Of a DNA stretch of 64,000 bases, positions 47,643 to 58,276 are shown piece by piece. The translations under genes and the position numbers were made by a program. This DNA comes from Melastoma dodecandrum. Its lineage: Eukaryota > Streptophyta > Magnoliopsida > Myrtales > Melastomataceae. How positions within the stretch are numbered: the stretch's first letter is position 1; every line of letters begins with the position of its first letter. A model generated the notes under the pieces. It saw only the letters and a program-made list of their open reading frames with translations, was not told the origin of the DNA and made no database searches. Location of the stretch: positions 2,666,001-2,730,000 of the forward strand of contig JARUPY010000190.1 in the NCBI GenBank assembly GCA_029817715.1. The letters run 5' to 3'.

Positions 47643-48904
47643 TATTATTATTTTGTCTGAAGAAATGAAAATGGACATGGATCACGAGAGTGAACTGGTA
47701 CTATGTATATATGATTGTCGGAACCTATATGTGGTGGTAGAAAAACATCACAGGCCTTTCAAATTTTAAAATTATTTAACATATTTCAAAAAATATTTTC
47801 CTAATCTACGAATGAATGAAGCTATTTTTTGTTTTATCTTGGATGGAAGTTTTAAATCCACCGCGTTACTTCAATTAATCTAAAAAAACGTGAAACATTA
47901 TTCTAATCAATTTAAAAAAATATCAAGAATTACTCCAATCAATCTAAAAAAACCTCAAGCCCTAACGAAAAGGGTAAGGACAAGGGGTTGGTGGGTTCGA
48001 GTATCCGTAAAGAAAGACTTATCAACATTGTGCGTAAAATTGATAAATATAAATAAGAAATATTTACTAAATATTTACTATTTTAAAATAAAAATTATTT
48101 ATATAATTAGAGAATAAAGATTATATAAAGATATTATAAAATTATATTAGTTCCAGGTTCTCTAAGTTGGTTCCGATGTGAGAACTGGAACCATACTTGG
48201 TATTGCCGGTTTTCAAAAATTTAGAACCTAAAACCTATCCGATCTATTCGAAAACCTATTCTGACACCGACCATAGGGTACCGATTCTAACCGGTTCTCT
48301 ATTTTACCCGAAACCCATCCTCAACCATAGATGGAAGTCATCCCGACCACGGCAATAATGCAGTAAAATCATTTTGTTATTCTAGGCCGAGGCATTTTTA
48401 TACATGTATATTTTTTAAATATCTATTTTTATATTATAGATATATTAAAAGACACAACAAATTCAGGGTCATAATATCTGTCCAAAAAAATATATAAACA
48501 CAAGAACCTTAAATTTCATAAATCATAGGTAAATTGCTAAAAAAATTATGCAGTTGGTGTGCCTTAGATTCCATAATCGAATAGGAAATATACTTATTAA
48601 TAAGAAGGCGGCAACAGGCTATTGGTTAAAAGAAAGAAAGCTTAGAAGTTCGAACTGGGATGATTTTCTTCTTGGGTGAATTCCAATCTGATTTCAGGAT
48701 CGCATTGGATCAAAGACTTAGAAGGTCAACTGGGATGATCCACAACATTGGGTTAGAACATCTCGTAGATAATATTAACTTTCTAATGGGGGAGCTCGAG
48801 TTGATGGCGGCTACTGGCAATTTTATTTCCTTTCCAGCCGACACTAAAAGACAGGAAGGATTAGCAATTTCTTTTACGTTTTCCATTGTTTATTTTTGGC
48901 CTAA
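47643..48904. other. Csl upstream region and AT-rich intergenic DNA
   Basis: A TATATA-containing stretch lies at about 47704-47713, roughly 65 bp upstream of the Csl ATG. Degenerate repeats with GGTTC/GAACC motifs at 48150-48310 resemble the ends of old DNA transposons, but no boundaries could be set. Confidence 0.4.
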
Positions 48905-49968
48905 TATACTTTTTTAGCCCTAAACATTATCGAACTTTCTTTTGCGTCCAAATTTTTCTTTGCTATACAAAAACGCCCGTAACTTTTCATTGTACATTTT
49001 TTTCTAGCCAGTTCGTGATGGCGTTACCCCGAAGTCTGACGTGGCTTTAATGGCGTCCTATGTGGTTGAGGTGGCAATGCTATGTGTAAGAAAAAGACAA
49101 AATATACGTTTGTAGCCCTAAGTATGGTCGAACTTTCTTTTCTGTCAACATTTTACTTTGTTATATGAAAATATCAGCAATTATGTGTTGTACCTTTTTC
49201 CTAGCCAATTCGTAATGGCGTTACGGACAAAAAACCACAACATAGAACAAAATATGCCACGTCCTGCAAGAGAAGTATGACTGCTCGATGTGGCACTATT
49301 AAGTGTTAAAATTAAAAAAAGTTGAAGGAAGGTCGAGGTTCTTCCCCAAATGCAGTTATCCCCAAAACCTAATCAATTCGTAATGGCGTTACGGACAAAA
49401 AACCACAACGTATGACAAAATATGTCACGTCCCACAAGAGTAGTATGACTGTCCGATGTGGTACTATTAAGTGTTAAAATTAAAAAAAAAAAAGTGAAGG
49501 AAGGTCTGGGTTCTTCCCCAAAGGCTGTTATCCCCAAAACCTAACAGTAATTGTTTCTTCCTCAAATGTGAGAAAGCGATTAGGGTTTAGCGACTTACAA
49601 AGACGAAGACGATTAGGGTTAACATCAATGGCGTTCGAGTTCCAGTCAAGCACCACTCGTTCCACCCTCCCGTAACCCATCCTCACCGTCTACCGCGTCA
49701 CCGCCGTCAGCAACATCCTCACTGCGCCATCGGGTAGTCATGCTCCTCTTGTGGGACGTGGCATATTTTGTCCTACGTTGTGATTTTTTGTCCAGATAGG
49801 ATTGCCACATCATATGATTCCGTTATTGCCACGTCATGGTAAAGCGTAATGCCGTCACGAATTGGTTAGAAAAAAGGTACAATACAAAGTTACGGACGTT
49901 TTTATATAACAAAGTAAAATGTTGACAGAAAAGAAAGTTCGACTATACTTAAGGCTAAAAACGCCTTT
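48905..49968. mobile_element. Non-autonomous TIR element with internal direct repeats (MULE-like)
   Basis: About 48905-49028 and the complement of about 49855-49968 share ATCGAACTTTCTTTT, AAAAACG(C/T)CCGTAACTTT and TTCGTGA(T/C)GGC in order, giving terminal inverted repeats of roughly 115-120 bp. A second direct copy of the left TIR lies at about 49101-49222. Two direct copies of a 170-bp segment (about 49207-49372 and 49377-49547) contain GGACAAAAAACCACAAC and AGTATGACTG. The middle (49560-49737) is different DNA resembling a gene leader and start codon. Long TIRs without transposase fit Mutator-like elements; a 9-bp target duplication was not identified. Confidence 0.6.
49560..49737 (+). other. 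Possible captured gene start inside the TIR element
   Basis: TTAGGGTTTAGCGAC and ATTAGGGTTAACATC precede ATGGCGTTCGAGTTCCAGTC at 49629. The following 100 bp are GC- and C-rich, as in a plant first exon, but a stop comes after 15 codons. Unlike the flanking AT-rich repeats. Suggests a Pack-type capture of a 5' leader and exon 1; parent gene not recognised. Confidence 0.35.
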
Positions 49969-50872
49969 ATTTTATCATTGTAAAGTAAAATACATCACAC
50001 CACCAGCCAAGCACTATAGGGTCTCCTATGTCACCGATTTCGCTAGAAAATTCAACACGTGAAGAAGAAACATCAAGAGATAGACAATCTGAGATCAGAC
50101 AAAAGGAAAGAAACCCTCTTCGGATGATGAAAGGAGATTACAGCGACAGGCTTCAGCCGCCTTGTACTCTGGGAAGATCATCGTCGATGACTCGCGGCTA
50201 TCCTTCCATTGCTTTGACAAACACCCTGGTTTTGCCTCTTTCCTTATTAGTAAAAGTTTGGAGTGAGTTGCTGGTTAACATGAGTTGTCGGCCATTAAAT
50301 ATAACATTAGTAGATCATAGTGAGATTTTCATATATTTCATTGTTTCTTAGGGTATCATCAATGAACAGCCGATCTTCTTTCCTTCTCGATCTCCCAGGA
50401 TAAAGCATACAATGTCGTGTCTGTCTTTATCAAGTGTTAAAAGGGTTAATCTAATTATACAAATTCAAAAATCCCTTGTTAGAAAAAAAAAAAAGACCCT
50501 AACCCAATAAGTTTGACGAATTACTCTCTCTATTATTAATTAATTTTAGAGCATAAATCTATTGATTTTATATATTGGAGCAAATATAGACATTACTTAG
50601 CATATATCCATGCTTGATGTCGTCTAATCCATTTTCCCATCGGATTTGTTTACTCGTTTCAATATATATATATTCTATTTTTATATCACATGCCGGACTT
50701 TTTTAGAAAAGGAAAAGACACAATTTTTTTGGATAAACGTAATTGCTTTTTCATCGGATCGTCGATGAACCGACAGTTTTTTCTTTCGTCTCAGATAAAG
50801 GGCAGACATTCATTATTGAGTATAGGTGTGTATGTGTGCGCCAGCGCGCGTATGTTAAGTTGCATCACAAAC
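49969..50872. other. Intergenic DNA, 3' flank of the inhibitor gene
   Basis: No gene recognised. Contains a short TG repeat (about 50826-50838) and an A-run near 50485. The right end is 3' flank of the minus-strand inhibitor gene. Confidence 0.4.
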
Positions 50873-51147
50873 TTAGCCAACCTTGGGGACCCTCGTGACC
50901 TTCCCCTCCTTGTCGACCCGTACTCGAAACCGTGCGCAGGTGAAGTCGTCCGTAACCACTGAATTTTCAGGTACTACGACCGCACTCACCAAGGAATTCT
51001 CACTCGCGATCGTGTTGACTGCTGTAAACCAGTCTTTGTGCAGCAGCTCAGGCCAGGAGGTCTTTCCTGCAAAACCCTAGACCCGTAAATTTCGCGTTTC
51101 ATCCCACCGCGCACAAAAACTGAAGTAGACCACCATGTACCATCACA

Positions 51148-51152
51148 CTGGG
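51148..51152 (+). repeat. Target-site duplication CTGGG, left copy
   Basis: CTGGG directly before the 5' LTR; the same five bases at 55780-55784 directly follow the 3' LTR. Confidence 0.93.
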
Positions 51153-51452
51153 TGTTGTAAATTAAAGTGATGTGATTTTTCGAAGAGTCTCATTAGTTCA
51201 TTGAAACGGTGGTGATGCTTAGTATTCCAAGAAGACTCTTCAACTATCAAGGGAGACAATGTTTCGGGAACTTAAAAGTCTCATTTTATTATGTTTACTT
51301 TTCCTATAATGTCTTTAGTTTTATAAATAGTTGTAACCTTTTTTTTTGGACTTAAGTTGCATCAATCCAAGTTTTTTTCTTTCTTTTAAAAAAATTTCTT
51401 CTTCACGGTTCGATCATCGAGTGATTCTCGGTGCTTCGTTTTTTTTGTTACA
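51153..51452 (+). repeat. 5' LTR of Copia element B
   Basis: Starts TGTTGTAAATTAAAG and ends TTGTTACA. A TATA-like TTTATAAATAG lies near 51320. Confidence 0.93.
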
Positions 51453-51504
51453 TGGTATCCGAGCTTTGATTGTGCTCGTGAAGAAGGTATCGTTGATCTT
51501 CGAT

Positions 51505-54500
51505 ATGGAAGGTGGCGGTCGTGTTGCGGGTCTTGGAATGATGCTCTTGACTCAGTCCAACTATCGGATTTGGAAAACCTGTATGGAATTGTATCTTGTC
51601 GGTGAAGATCTATGCGATGTCGTCGTCGCCGATGGTGCCATTGCTCCGGAGAATGTTGACGCAAATGCGGAAGCGCTCAAGAATTGGAAGAGACGTAATG
51701 CGAAGACGGAATTTGTTTTAAAGAGGTCCGTTTCACATGAGATCTTCGAGCACATAATGGGATGTGCGTCGGCTCGAGAGATTTGGAATACGCTTGATCG
51801 TTTGTTCAACAAGAAGAACGAAGCTCGGCTACAATTGCTCAAGAATGAGTTGGCGGTTGCAAAGCAAGATGGAATGCCGTGCTCAGAATATTTTCTGAAG
51901 GTGAAAAACTTATGTTCGGAAATCTCTCTTCTAAATCCGGACGAGAGGATTTCGGAAGCTCGGATGAAGCGGTACATCATCCGCGGACTTCGACCGGAGT
52001 ACACTTCATTTGTCACCTCAATTCAAGGGTGGGCTCAACAACCGTCGCTTGAAAAGTTTGAGAATCTCCTCTCCTCACAAGAGTCGTTGGCTAGACAAAT
52101 GGCTGGAACGAGCATCAAGGAAGAGTCGAGCAATGCTTTGTTCACAAAGAAGGGTAACTCGGTGAAAAATGAAAGTAAACCGGAAGGAGAATCTTCGAAG
52201 TTCTCGAAGAAGAGTTTCAAGTGTTATCGCTGCGGGAAACTCGGTCACATTAAAAGGAATTGCCGAGTTAAATTGAAATCGGGAAATTATGCGGATGTTG
52301 CGGAGAAACAAGAAGAACAAAAGGAAGAAGATTGGAGTAATTGTTTTCTCGTCAAATCAGTCAACGAAGATTCGACGGGGTACCTTGTTTGATGGCCAAA
52401 GGAAGTTCAAGCAAGAAACCTTCTACCAACAAAGAGTGGGTCGTGGATTCTGGATGCGGTCACCATATTACCGGAGATGAGACTATTTTCTCGCATTCCT
52501 GGACACACGACGGAGGGAATGGAATCATGACCGCGGATAATACCGTTCATAAAATTTGAAAGGAAGGTACTGTTGTGATCAACAATGATTGTGGAGAATC
52601 AATCACTCTCAATAGTGTTTATCATGTGCCAGGAATACAAAAGAATCTTTTCTCAGTCACAAACGCGGTGGATGTCGGAAATTTCGTGCTCTTTGGGCCA
52701 CGAGATGTGAAGTTTCTTCGGAACATCAAGGAAATCAAGGCTGATGTTGTTCATACGGGTACGAGGGTGAAAGATTTATTTGTTTTGTCGGCTTCAGATT
52801 CTTATATCGAGAAGATGAGGAGGAATGATACATCATCCTTGTGGCATGCGAGGCTTGGTCATATAAATATGATAAAAATGAAGGCTATTATCCAAAAGAA
52901 GTCGGTGGCTGGATTGCCCGAGTCTTTGAAGATTGACAATGAAAAAGTTTGTGAGGGATGTCAATTCGGCAAGTCGCATCGAGTTCCTTTCGAGAACTCT
53001 ACGTCTCGGTGCACGGCTCCCTTAGAACGGATCCATAGTTGTTTGATGGGTCCAACAAAAACTTCATCTTACTCCGGAGGTAATTGTATGTTATTGTTTG
53101 TGGATGATTATTCTCGGTTCACTTGGGTTTATTTTGTGAAGCATAAGTCGGAGACATTCTCTATGTTTCTCGACTTTAAGAAAATCGTCGAAGGGGAGTT
53201 GGGCAGAAAAATCAAGACGTTGCGGACGGACAATGGTGGCGAGTTTTGCTCAAATGAGTTTCTCATTTTTTGCCGAAACAATGGTATTAAGAGGGAGTTG
53301 TCATGTCCGATAACACCGCAACAAAATGGAGTTGCGGAGAGAAAGATCAGACATCTTGTGGAGACTTGTAAGAGTTGGTTGCACGCAAAGAAATTGTCCA
53401 AGGAGTTGTGGGCGGAAGGAATGAATTGTGCAGTCCATGTGATCAATCGGATGCCCCTTAGTCCGACAAATAACAAGGCACCATACGAATTGTTGTATGG
53501 TGTTAAGCCAAATGTGAAGCATCTTCGAGTATTTGGATCTACTTGCTATGTTCATTTGCTGGATTCTCAAATGAGTAAATTGGATGCAAAAGCAATCAAA
53601 TATGTTTTCGTCGGCTACGACGAATGGAGAAAGGGTTGGAGATGTTTGGATCCTACGACAAATAAATGTGTCGTATCTCGCGACGTGATCTTCTATGAGA
53701 TTTCCTCCTATCACTTTCAAGATCTACTTAGTAAAGAGAATGACATGGTTACCTTACCATTATCTCAGTTTTCAGAAAATTCTTCGGAAGGGGTTCAAGG
53801 TGAAAGGGGGAGTATTAATCACGGTGAGAATGATCAAAGAAATCAGCGACCAAGGAGGTTTGTTGATCGACCTCTTCGTTATAGAGATGAAAATTTTGTC
53901 ACTACTTTTTCATGCTTCCTTGCTAATCCGATTGATGATGAAGAACCAACTTCGTATGAGGAAGCTAAAGGAGTAAGGGAGTGGGAGTTTGCCATGAAGG
54001 AAGAAATGGATGCTTTGCTGAAAAATGAAACTTGGCATTTAGTTTCGAAGCCACCCGAAGTGCAACCGGTGTCATGTAAATGGGTCTTTCGCATTAAAAG
54101 GAAAGCCGACGGGAGCATAGATCGATTCAAGGCAAGGCTGGTCGCTCGGGGATTCTCTAAAAAATATGGAGAAGATTACGAGAAAACTTTCAGTCCGGTT
54201 GCGAAGATGACTTCGGTACGCACCATTCTTGCTTTAGCGGCTAGTTACGGGTGGAAACTGTGGCAACTAGATGTCAAAAATGCATTCTTATATGGTGAAC
54301 TTGATGGACATATATATATGGAGCAGCTAATCGGATTTGAATCGGAAAATCATCGGATTATGTGTGCAAGTTGAAAAAGACACTTTATGGATTGAAGCAA
54401 GCCCCACGAGCTTGGTTCGGAAAAATCGCTGAGTTCTTATGTTTTTGTGGTTGTGCGGTATCCAACTCGGATTCAAGTCTCTTCGTCAAGAAAAATCAAG

Positions 54501-55475
54501 GACTTTTGGTGGTTGTTCTATTATATGTTGACGATATTATTTTAACGGGCAGCAATTATTCAGAAGTTGCTCGGCTTCAAGAAGAACTATCGTTGCGTTT
54601 TGACATGAAGAAGCTAGGCGAGGTGAGTAACTTTCTCGAAATGCAAATTGAAAATTTGGATGATGGGATTTTTGTGTCTCAATCCAGCTACGCCAAGAAG
54701 CTTGTTGAGAAGTTCGGAATGATAAACGGGAAGAAGCGGTCAACACCACTCGATATGGGTACGAAGCTTCGTTGTGATGAAGGAACACAACTATCGGATC
54801 TCCGTCTCTATCGCGTCCTTGTGGGAAGCCTGATTTATTTGACTATAACAAGGCCGGATATTGTCTTCTCTGTTGGTGTTGTTAGCCGATATATGCAAAC
54901 GCCGAGGAAGCTACATTTCGAGGGAGCAAAGAATATATTGAAGTACGTTAATTCTACTCTTGACGTGGGCTTATTCTATAGGAAATGAGCAAAGTTCTCT
55001 TTGGAAGGATTTATGGATGATGATTTTGGTGGGGATCTAGATGATCGAAGATCAACTTCTGGATTCGTTTTTCTATGTGGAAAAACAAGTATTTCATGGT
55101 GCAGTAAGAAACAAAGTTCAGTCGCTGTCCACCACCGAAGCCGAGTATAAAGCTTCAGCTCATGCCGCTCAAGAGTGTGTTTGGCTTCGTAGACTTATTG
55201 AGGATCTCCAAGAATGCATTGACGAACCTGTTCCTATTCATGGAGATAACTTAAGTGCGATCAAGCTTACATCAAATCCCGTCTTTCACGCGAGGACAAA
55301 ACATATTGAACTTGAGCATCACTTCATCCGTGAAAAAGTGCTTGATGGGATTATTGATATGGTTGCTGTTCGAAGTAAAGACAACATCGCTGACATTTTT
55401 ACAAAGCCCCTTCCGAAGAGTCCATTTGAAGATCTACGTTCTAAGCTCAGGTTGATTCGAAAGGGATCACTTTAA
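51505..55475 (+). pseudogene. gag-pol of Copia element B, broken by frameshifts and stops
   Basis: Gag begins at 51505 (MEGGGR) and ends with a zinc knuckle CYRCGKLGHIKRNC near 52220-52262. The frame changes near 52385. The protease motif DSGCGHH follows at about 52448, then a TGA stop at 52557. From 52575 a long frame holds the integrase zinc-binding block, the catalytic Asp residues in FVDDYSRFTW and RTDNGGEFCS, the NGVAERKIRHLVE block and the start of reverse transcriptase. The frame changes near 54350. The YVDDIIL active site of reverse transcriptase is at about 54525. A TGA lies at 54986, and another frame change near 55120 precedes RNase H, which ends TKPLPKSPFEDLRSKL. Five breaks in all, so this copy could not supply its own enzymes. 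Confidence 0.9.
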
Positions 55476-55482
55476 GGGGGAG

Positions 55483-55779
55483 TGTTGCAAATTAAAGTGA
55501 TGTGATTTTTCGAAGAGTCTTATTGGTTCATTGAAACGGTGGTGATGCTTAGTATTCCAAGAAGTCTCTTCAACTATCAAGGGAGACAATGTTTCGGGAA
55601 CTTAAAAGTCTCATTTTATTATGTTTACTTTTCCTATAATGTCTTTAGTTTTATAAATAGTTGTAACCTTTTTTTTGGACTTAAGTTGCATCAATCCAAG
55701 TTTTTTTCTTTCTTTTAAAAAAATTTCTTCTTCACGGTTCGATCATCGAGTGATTCTCGGTGCTTCGTTTTTTGTTACA
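55483..55779 (+). repeat. 3' LTR of Copia element B
   Basis: Nearly identical to the 5' LTR; preceded by the polypurine tract and followed by the CTGGG target duplication at 55780-55784. Confidence 0.93.
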
Positions 55780-55870
55780 CTGGGCCGTCATATCTCTCGT
55801 CTTCTCTACTCAGCCGTTTGGTAACCGTAGATCACAATAAGGGCCCCTGGGAGGGGTGGGGGAGGAGGGT

Positions 55871-55878
55871 TTTTTATA
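55871..55878 (-). promoter_or_regulatory. TATA box of the interrupted inhibitor gene
   Basis: TATAAAAA on the minus strand, about 80 bp upstream of the inhibitor ATG at 55791. The promoter thus remains on the far side of the retrotransposon, still next to the first codons. Confidence 0.6.
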
Positions 55879-55889
55879 GTCCAAGAATG

Positions 55890-58276
55890 TCGAAGGAGAA
55901 GAAGACGAACGACGACATCTTATGTCGATAATATCATCTTTCTCGAAGGCAAACACGATGCATCCACAGCTGTTCCTTTTGTCCCAAACTATGCGATATC
56001 GTCGAAAACATCGTCGGATCGCATAGCGAATGATCGATTGTTACACGGGAAAGAACCCCCAATCTAACCGTGTAATCACGTTGGGGATTTCGAGTAAGCA
56101 AATCGAACATGTAAAAACTAAACTTCAAAAAGACAAAACAAGAAAAGGTTATGAAAAAAACGTTTAAATTTACCGCTGCCACTAAACTACATCGAACATA
56201 TCAATAATTAAAAAATTCATTCGGACAAGAGGGTACATGTCCCATCCATCGCCGTCTTCGTCTCCTTCGGCATCGACTGCTTTACCAATCTCTCGTTGAC
56301 ATCGTTTTGTAAGACAAATTAATTCGAGTTACAATTACTCTAATCGATTTTTGAACACGAGAAATTATGAAAATCAAAAGTATCCGACTTTAACATTCGT
56401 CGATAAACCTCTTGTTATTAGGTCTATATCTTTTTATTACCATAATAATTCTACTATGACGGTAGTATGCGTCTTCTTCTCTCTAACTTGTCGACGACTA
56501 ATAAAACGTGTTTAGTAATATTTAGGAGAGGTGACTTAGTACTTTTATTATATGGTGTGACGGGACTTCCATCACGACCCTACACCATAAGTCGTCTAAA
56601 TCATCCGGATGCACATGTCCGTCACTACAAACAACCCACTTTAGTAGTCGAACGCTTACGACACAAATACATTCGGCTATCTTATATATATGTCAACTCA
56701 GACCAGCAGATCAAACAATGGTTCATTACAATCTTATATCAAACAACAATTTGACTTCAGAATTTATCCATTCACTGAGTATGTCTTTCAAACTTCAAGC
56801 ATATGCCTTAGGAAGAGCAATATTTCGAAATATATTAAATGTCATACGCACCATGCATGCCACATCTGATACACGAACAAAGTTTGCTAAAGTAAGCAAT
56901 CACTTCATCAACCTGACTAAGTCGAGTCGACTTTATAATGAGTAAAGTAATCTCAATATTAGCTGAGAAGAACTTTTATTAGTCATTTTGATATCAACTC
57001 AAAGTTTATTAAATTTTATGTCATCGGCGCATCAAACAAATTGTGTCTATAAAAAATACCCTATATTTATAAACACTTTCTCGATTATCTTTCACATAAA
57101 TTGAAAATTGCCTCTTCGTAAGAAAACCACAAAGTCCTATAGTCATCTAAAATTATAAATCTTAATGGCCTTTATAGAATTAAAGAAAACTACAAATGTG
57201 TTCCGTATAAAGTTAGATTAACACATCACGATTATGACATGAATGGACGTAGGTTTGTGAATTGTGGTTGCCAATAAATTTAGAAGAAAGCACGAACAAT
57301 GAAGAAGAATAACACACTTACTTTCATAGAGTGCAAAGTACAAAAGCGATAACCAAATGCCCATCCTTGAGATTAGAAATGATTGTTTGTGTCCTTATTC
57401 CAATACTAATTAGCGCTATTTATACTAAACGTATGACGATAACTAAAAAACATACGTGAAAATTGAGTGGAACCGCCCTCGACTGTTGCATGTGTGCTGA
57501 AATTGGACCCCAACTACTTTACCCTTTTTCAAAAGGAAGCCTTGCTTTCTAATCTGGTCGATCCGTCGTACTCAAGATCATTGTTTTCAAAAAAACGATT
57601 GACCTTTTGAGCACTCTTCGACCTTTCCGTCTATTCGACGACCTTTGATTGAGTTCTTTTAATAAAACGACTTCTACCCCAAACCAACTAAGTGGGCTTT
57701 ATTCTTGTGGCCCAAAGATCAATTTACTTTGTGTAAACAACATGTTGAGATTTCACGTGCGCGACCTCCTTGACTCATTCTTTGTCCTTTTCTTATATTA
57801 AAAGTTGTGTCTGGTTTTATTTTATTATCATCATCCCAAGACCTCAATTTAGCCGGTCACGCCTAAAATTTCGTGTATGGGAGTCCCGTAATTTCGGACA
57901 TAAAATCGCAAAAAATCGTCAACATTGACAACTGTTCAGATATGTCGACGATTTGTTCAAACATATGCGCACCTTTTTAAGCATCGGACACGAAATTTTA
58001 GTCTCGACCCAATTTAGCCGCTAAGCAAGCTGGTGGTTGACTGTGGCCTTCGGATATAGGCTGCATATAGGAGCCGAGAGACTTGCAGTACAGTTCCCAA
58101 AGTTCATGACAAAAAGCATTACCGACATGCTTTCTTCACATACACACACAAGTGAATCCCCCCCACTTCCACCTACTTGTCTTCTTTATTCGGTATTTGT
58201 AGCAAAAGAGGGAAACACTTCAAATATCTTTTGCCCACATCGATTTGGTCCAGGCAGCATATGCCACCGACCATCA
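55890..58276. other. Intergenic DNA, inhibitor upstream and MRS2 3' flank
   Basis: No gene recognised. Open frames at 56467-56945 have no family features. The segment 57270-57760 resembles old noncoding repeat DNA. The last 200 bases are MRS2 3' flank with a short CA repeat near 58140. Confidence 0.4.

Larger units (their letters stand above)
51153..55779 (+). mobile_element. Copia-type LTR retrotransposon B, full length, recent
   Basis: LTRs at 51153-51452 (300 bp) and 55483-55779 (297 bp), both TGTTG to TTACA. I count four substitutions and two homopolymer length differences between them, so they are about 98.7 percent identical. The primer-binding motif TGGTATCCGAGC starts at 51453; a polypurine tract AAGGGGGAG (55474-55482) precedes the 3' LTR. 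The domain order gag, protease, integrase, reverse transcriptase, RNase H is that of Copia. Flanked by CTGGG on both sides. It lies antisense to the inhibitor gene whose first exon it splits. Its coding region carries several breaks. Confidence 0.95.
50873..55791 (-). pseudogene. Potato type I serine protease inhibitor, exon 1 split by a Copia insertion
   Basis: Small defence proteins of this family (about 70 residues) block digestive serine proteases of insects and pathogens. Exon 2 is 51066-50873 and encodes KTSWPELLHKDWFTAVNTIA, VVVPENSVVTDDFTC and ends KVTRVPKVG. The intron is 51140-51067 (74 bp, GT-AG). Exon 1 was 19 bp: its first codons lie at 55791-55785 on the far side of the retrotransposon, and the rest at 51152-51141 on the near side. 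The CTGGG target duplication falls inside the third and fourth codons. The two exons add up to 213 bp (70 codons plus stop) with the right phase, so the gene was intact before insertion. No lesion other than the 4.6-kb insertion is seen. The residue before the conserved Asp-Phe of the binding loop is Asp. Confidence 0.88.

Noticed and set aside
47082..47660. Plus-strand open frame of 192 codons over the Csl first exon
   Set aside because: Low-complexity Glu/Arg shadow of the Csl coding strand, which carries catalytic motifs.
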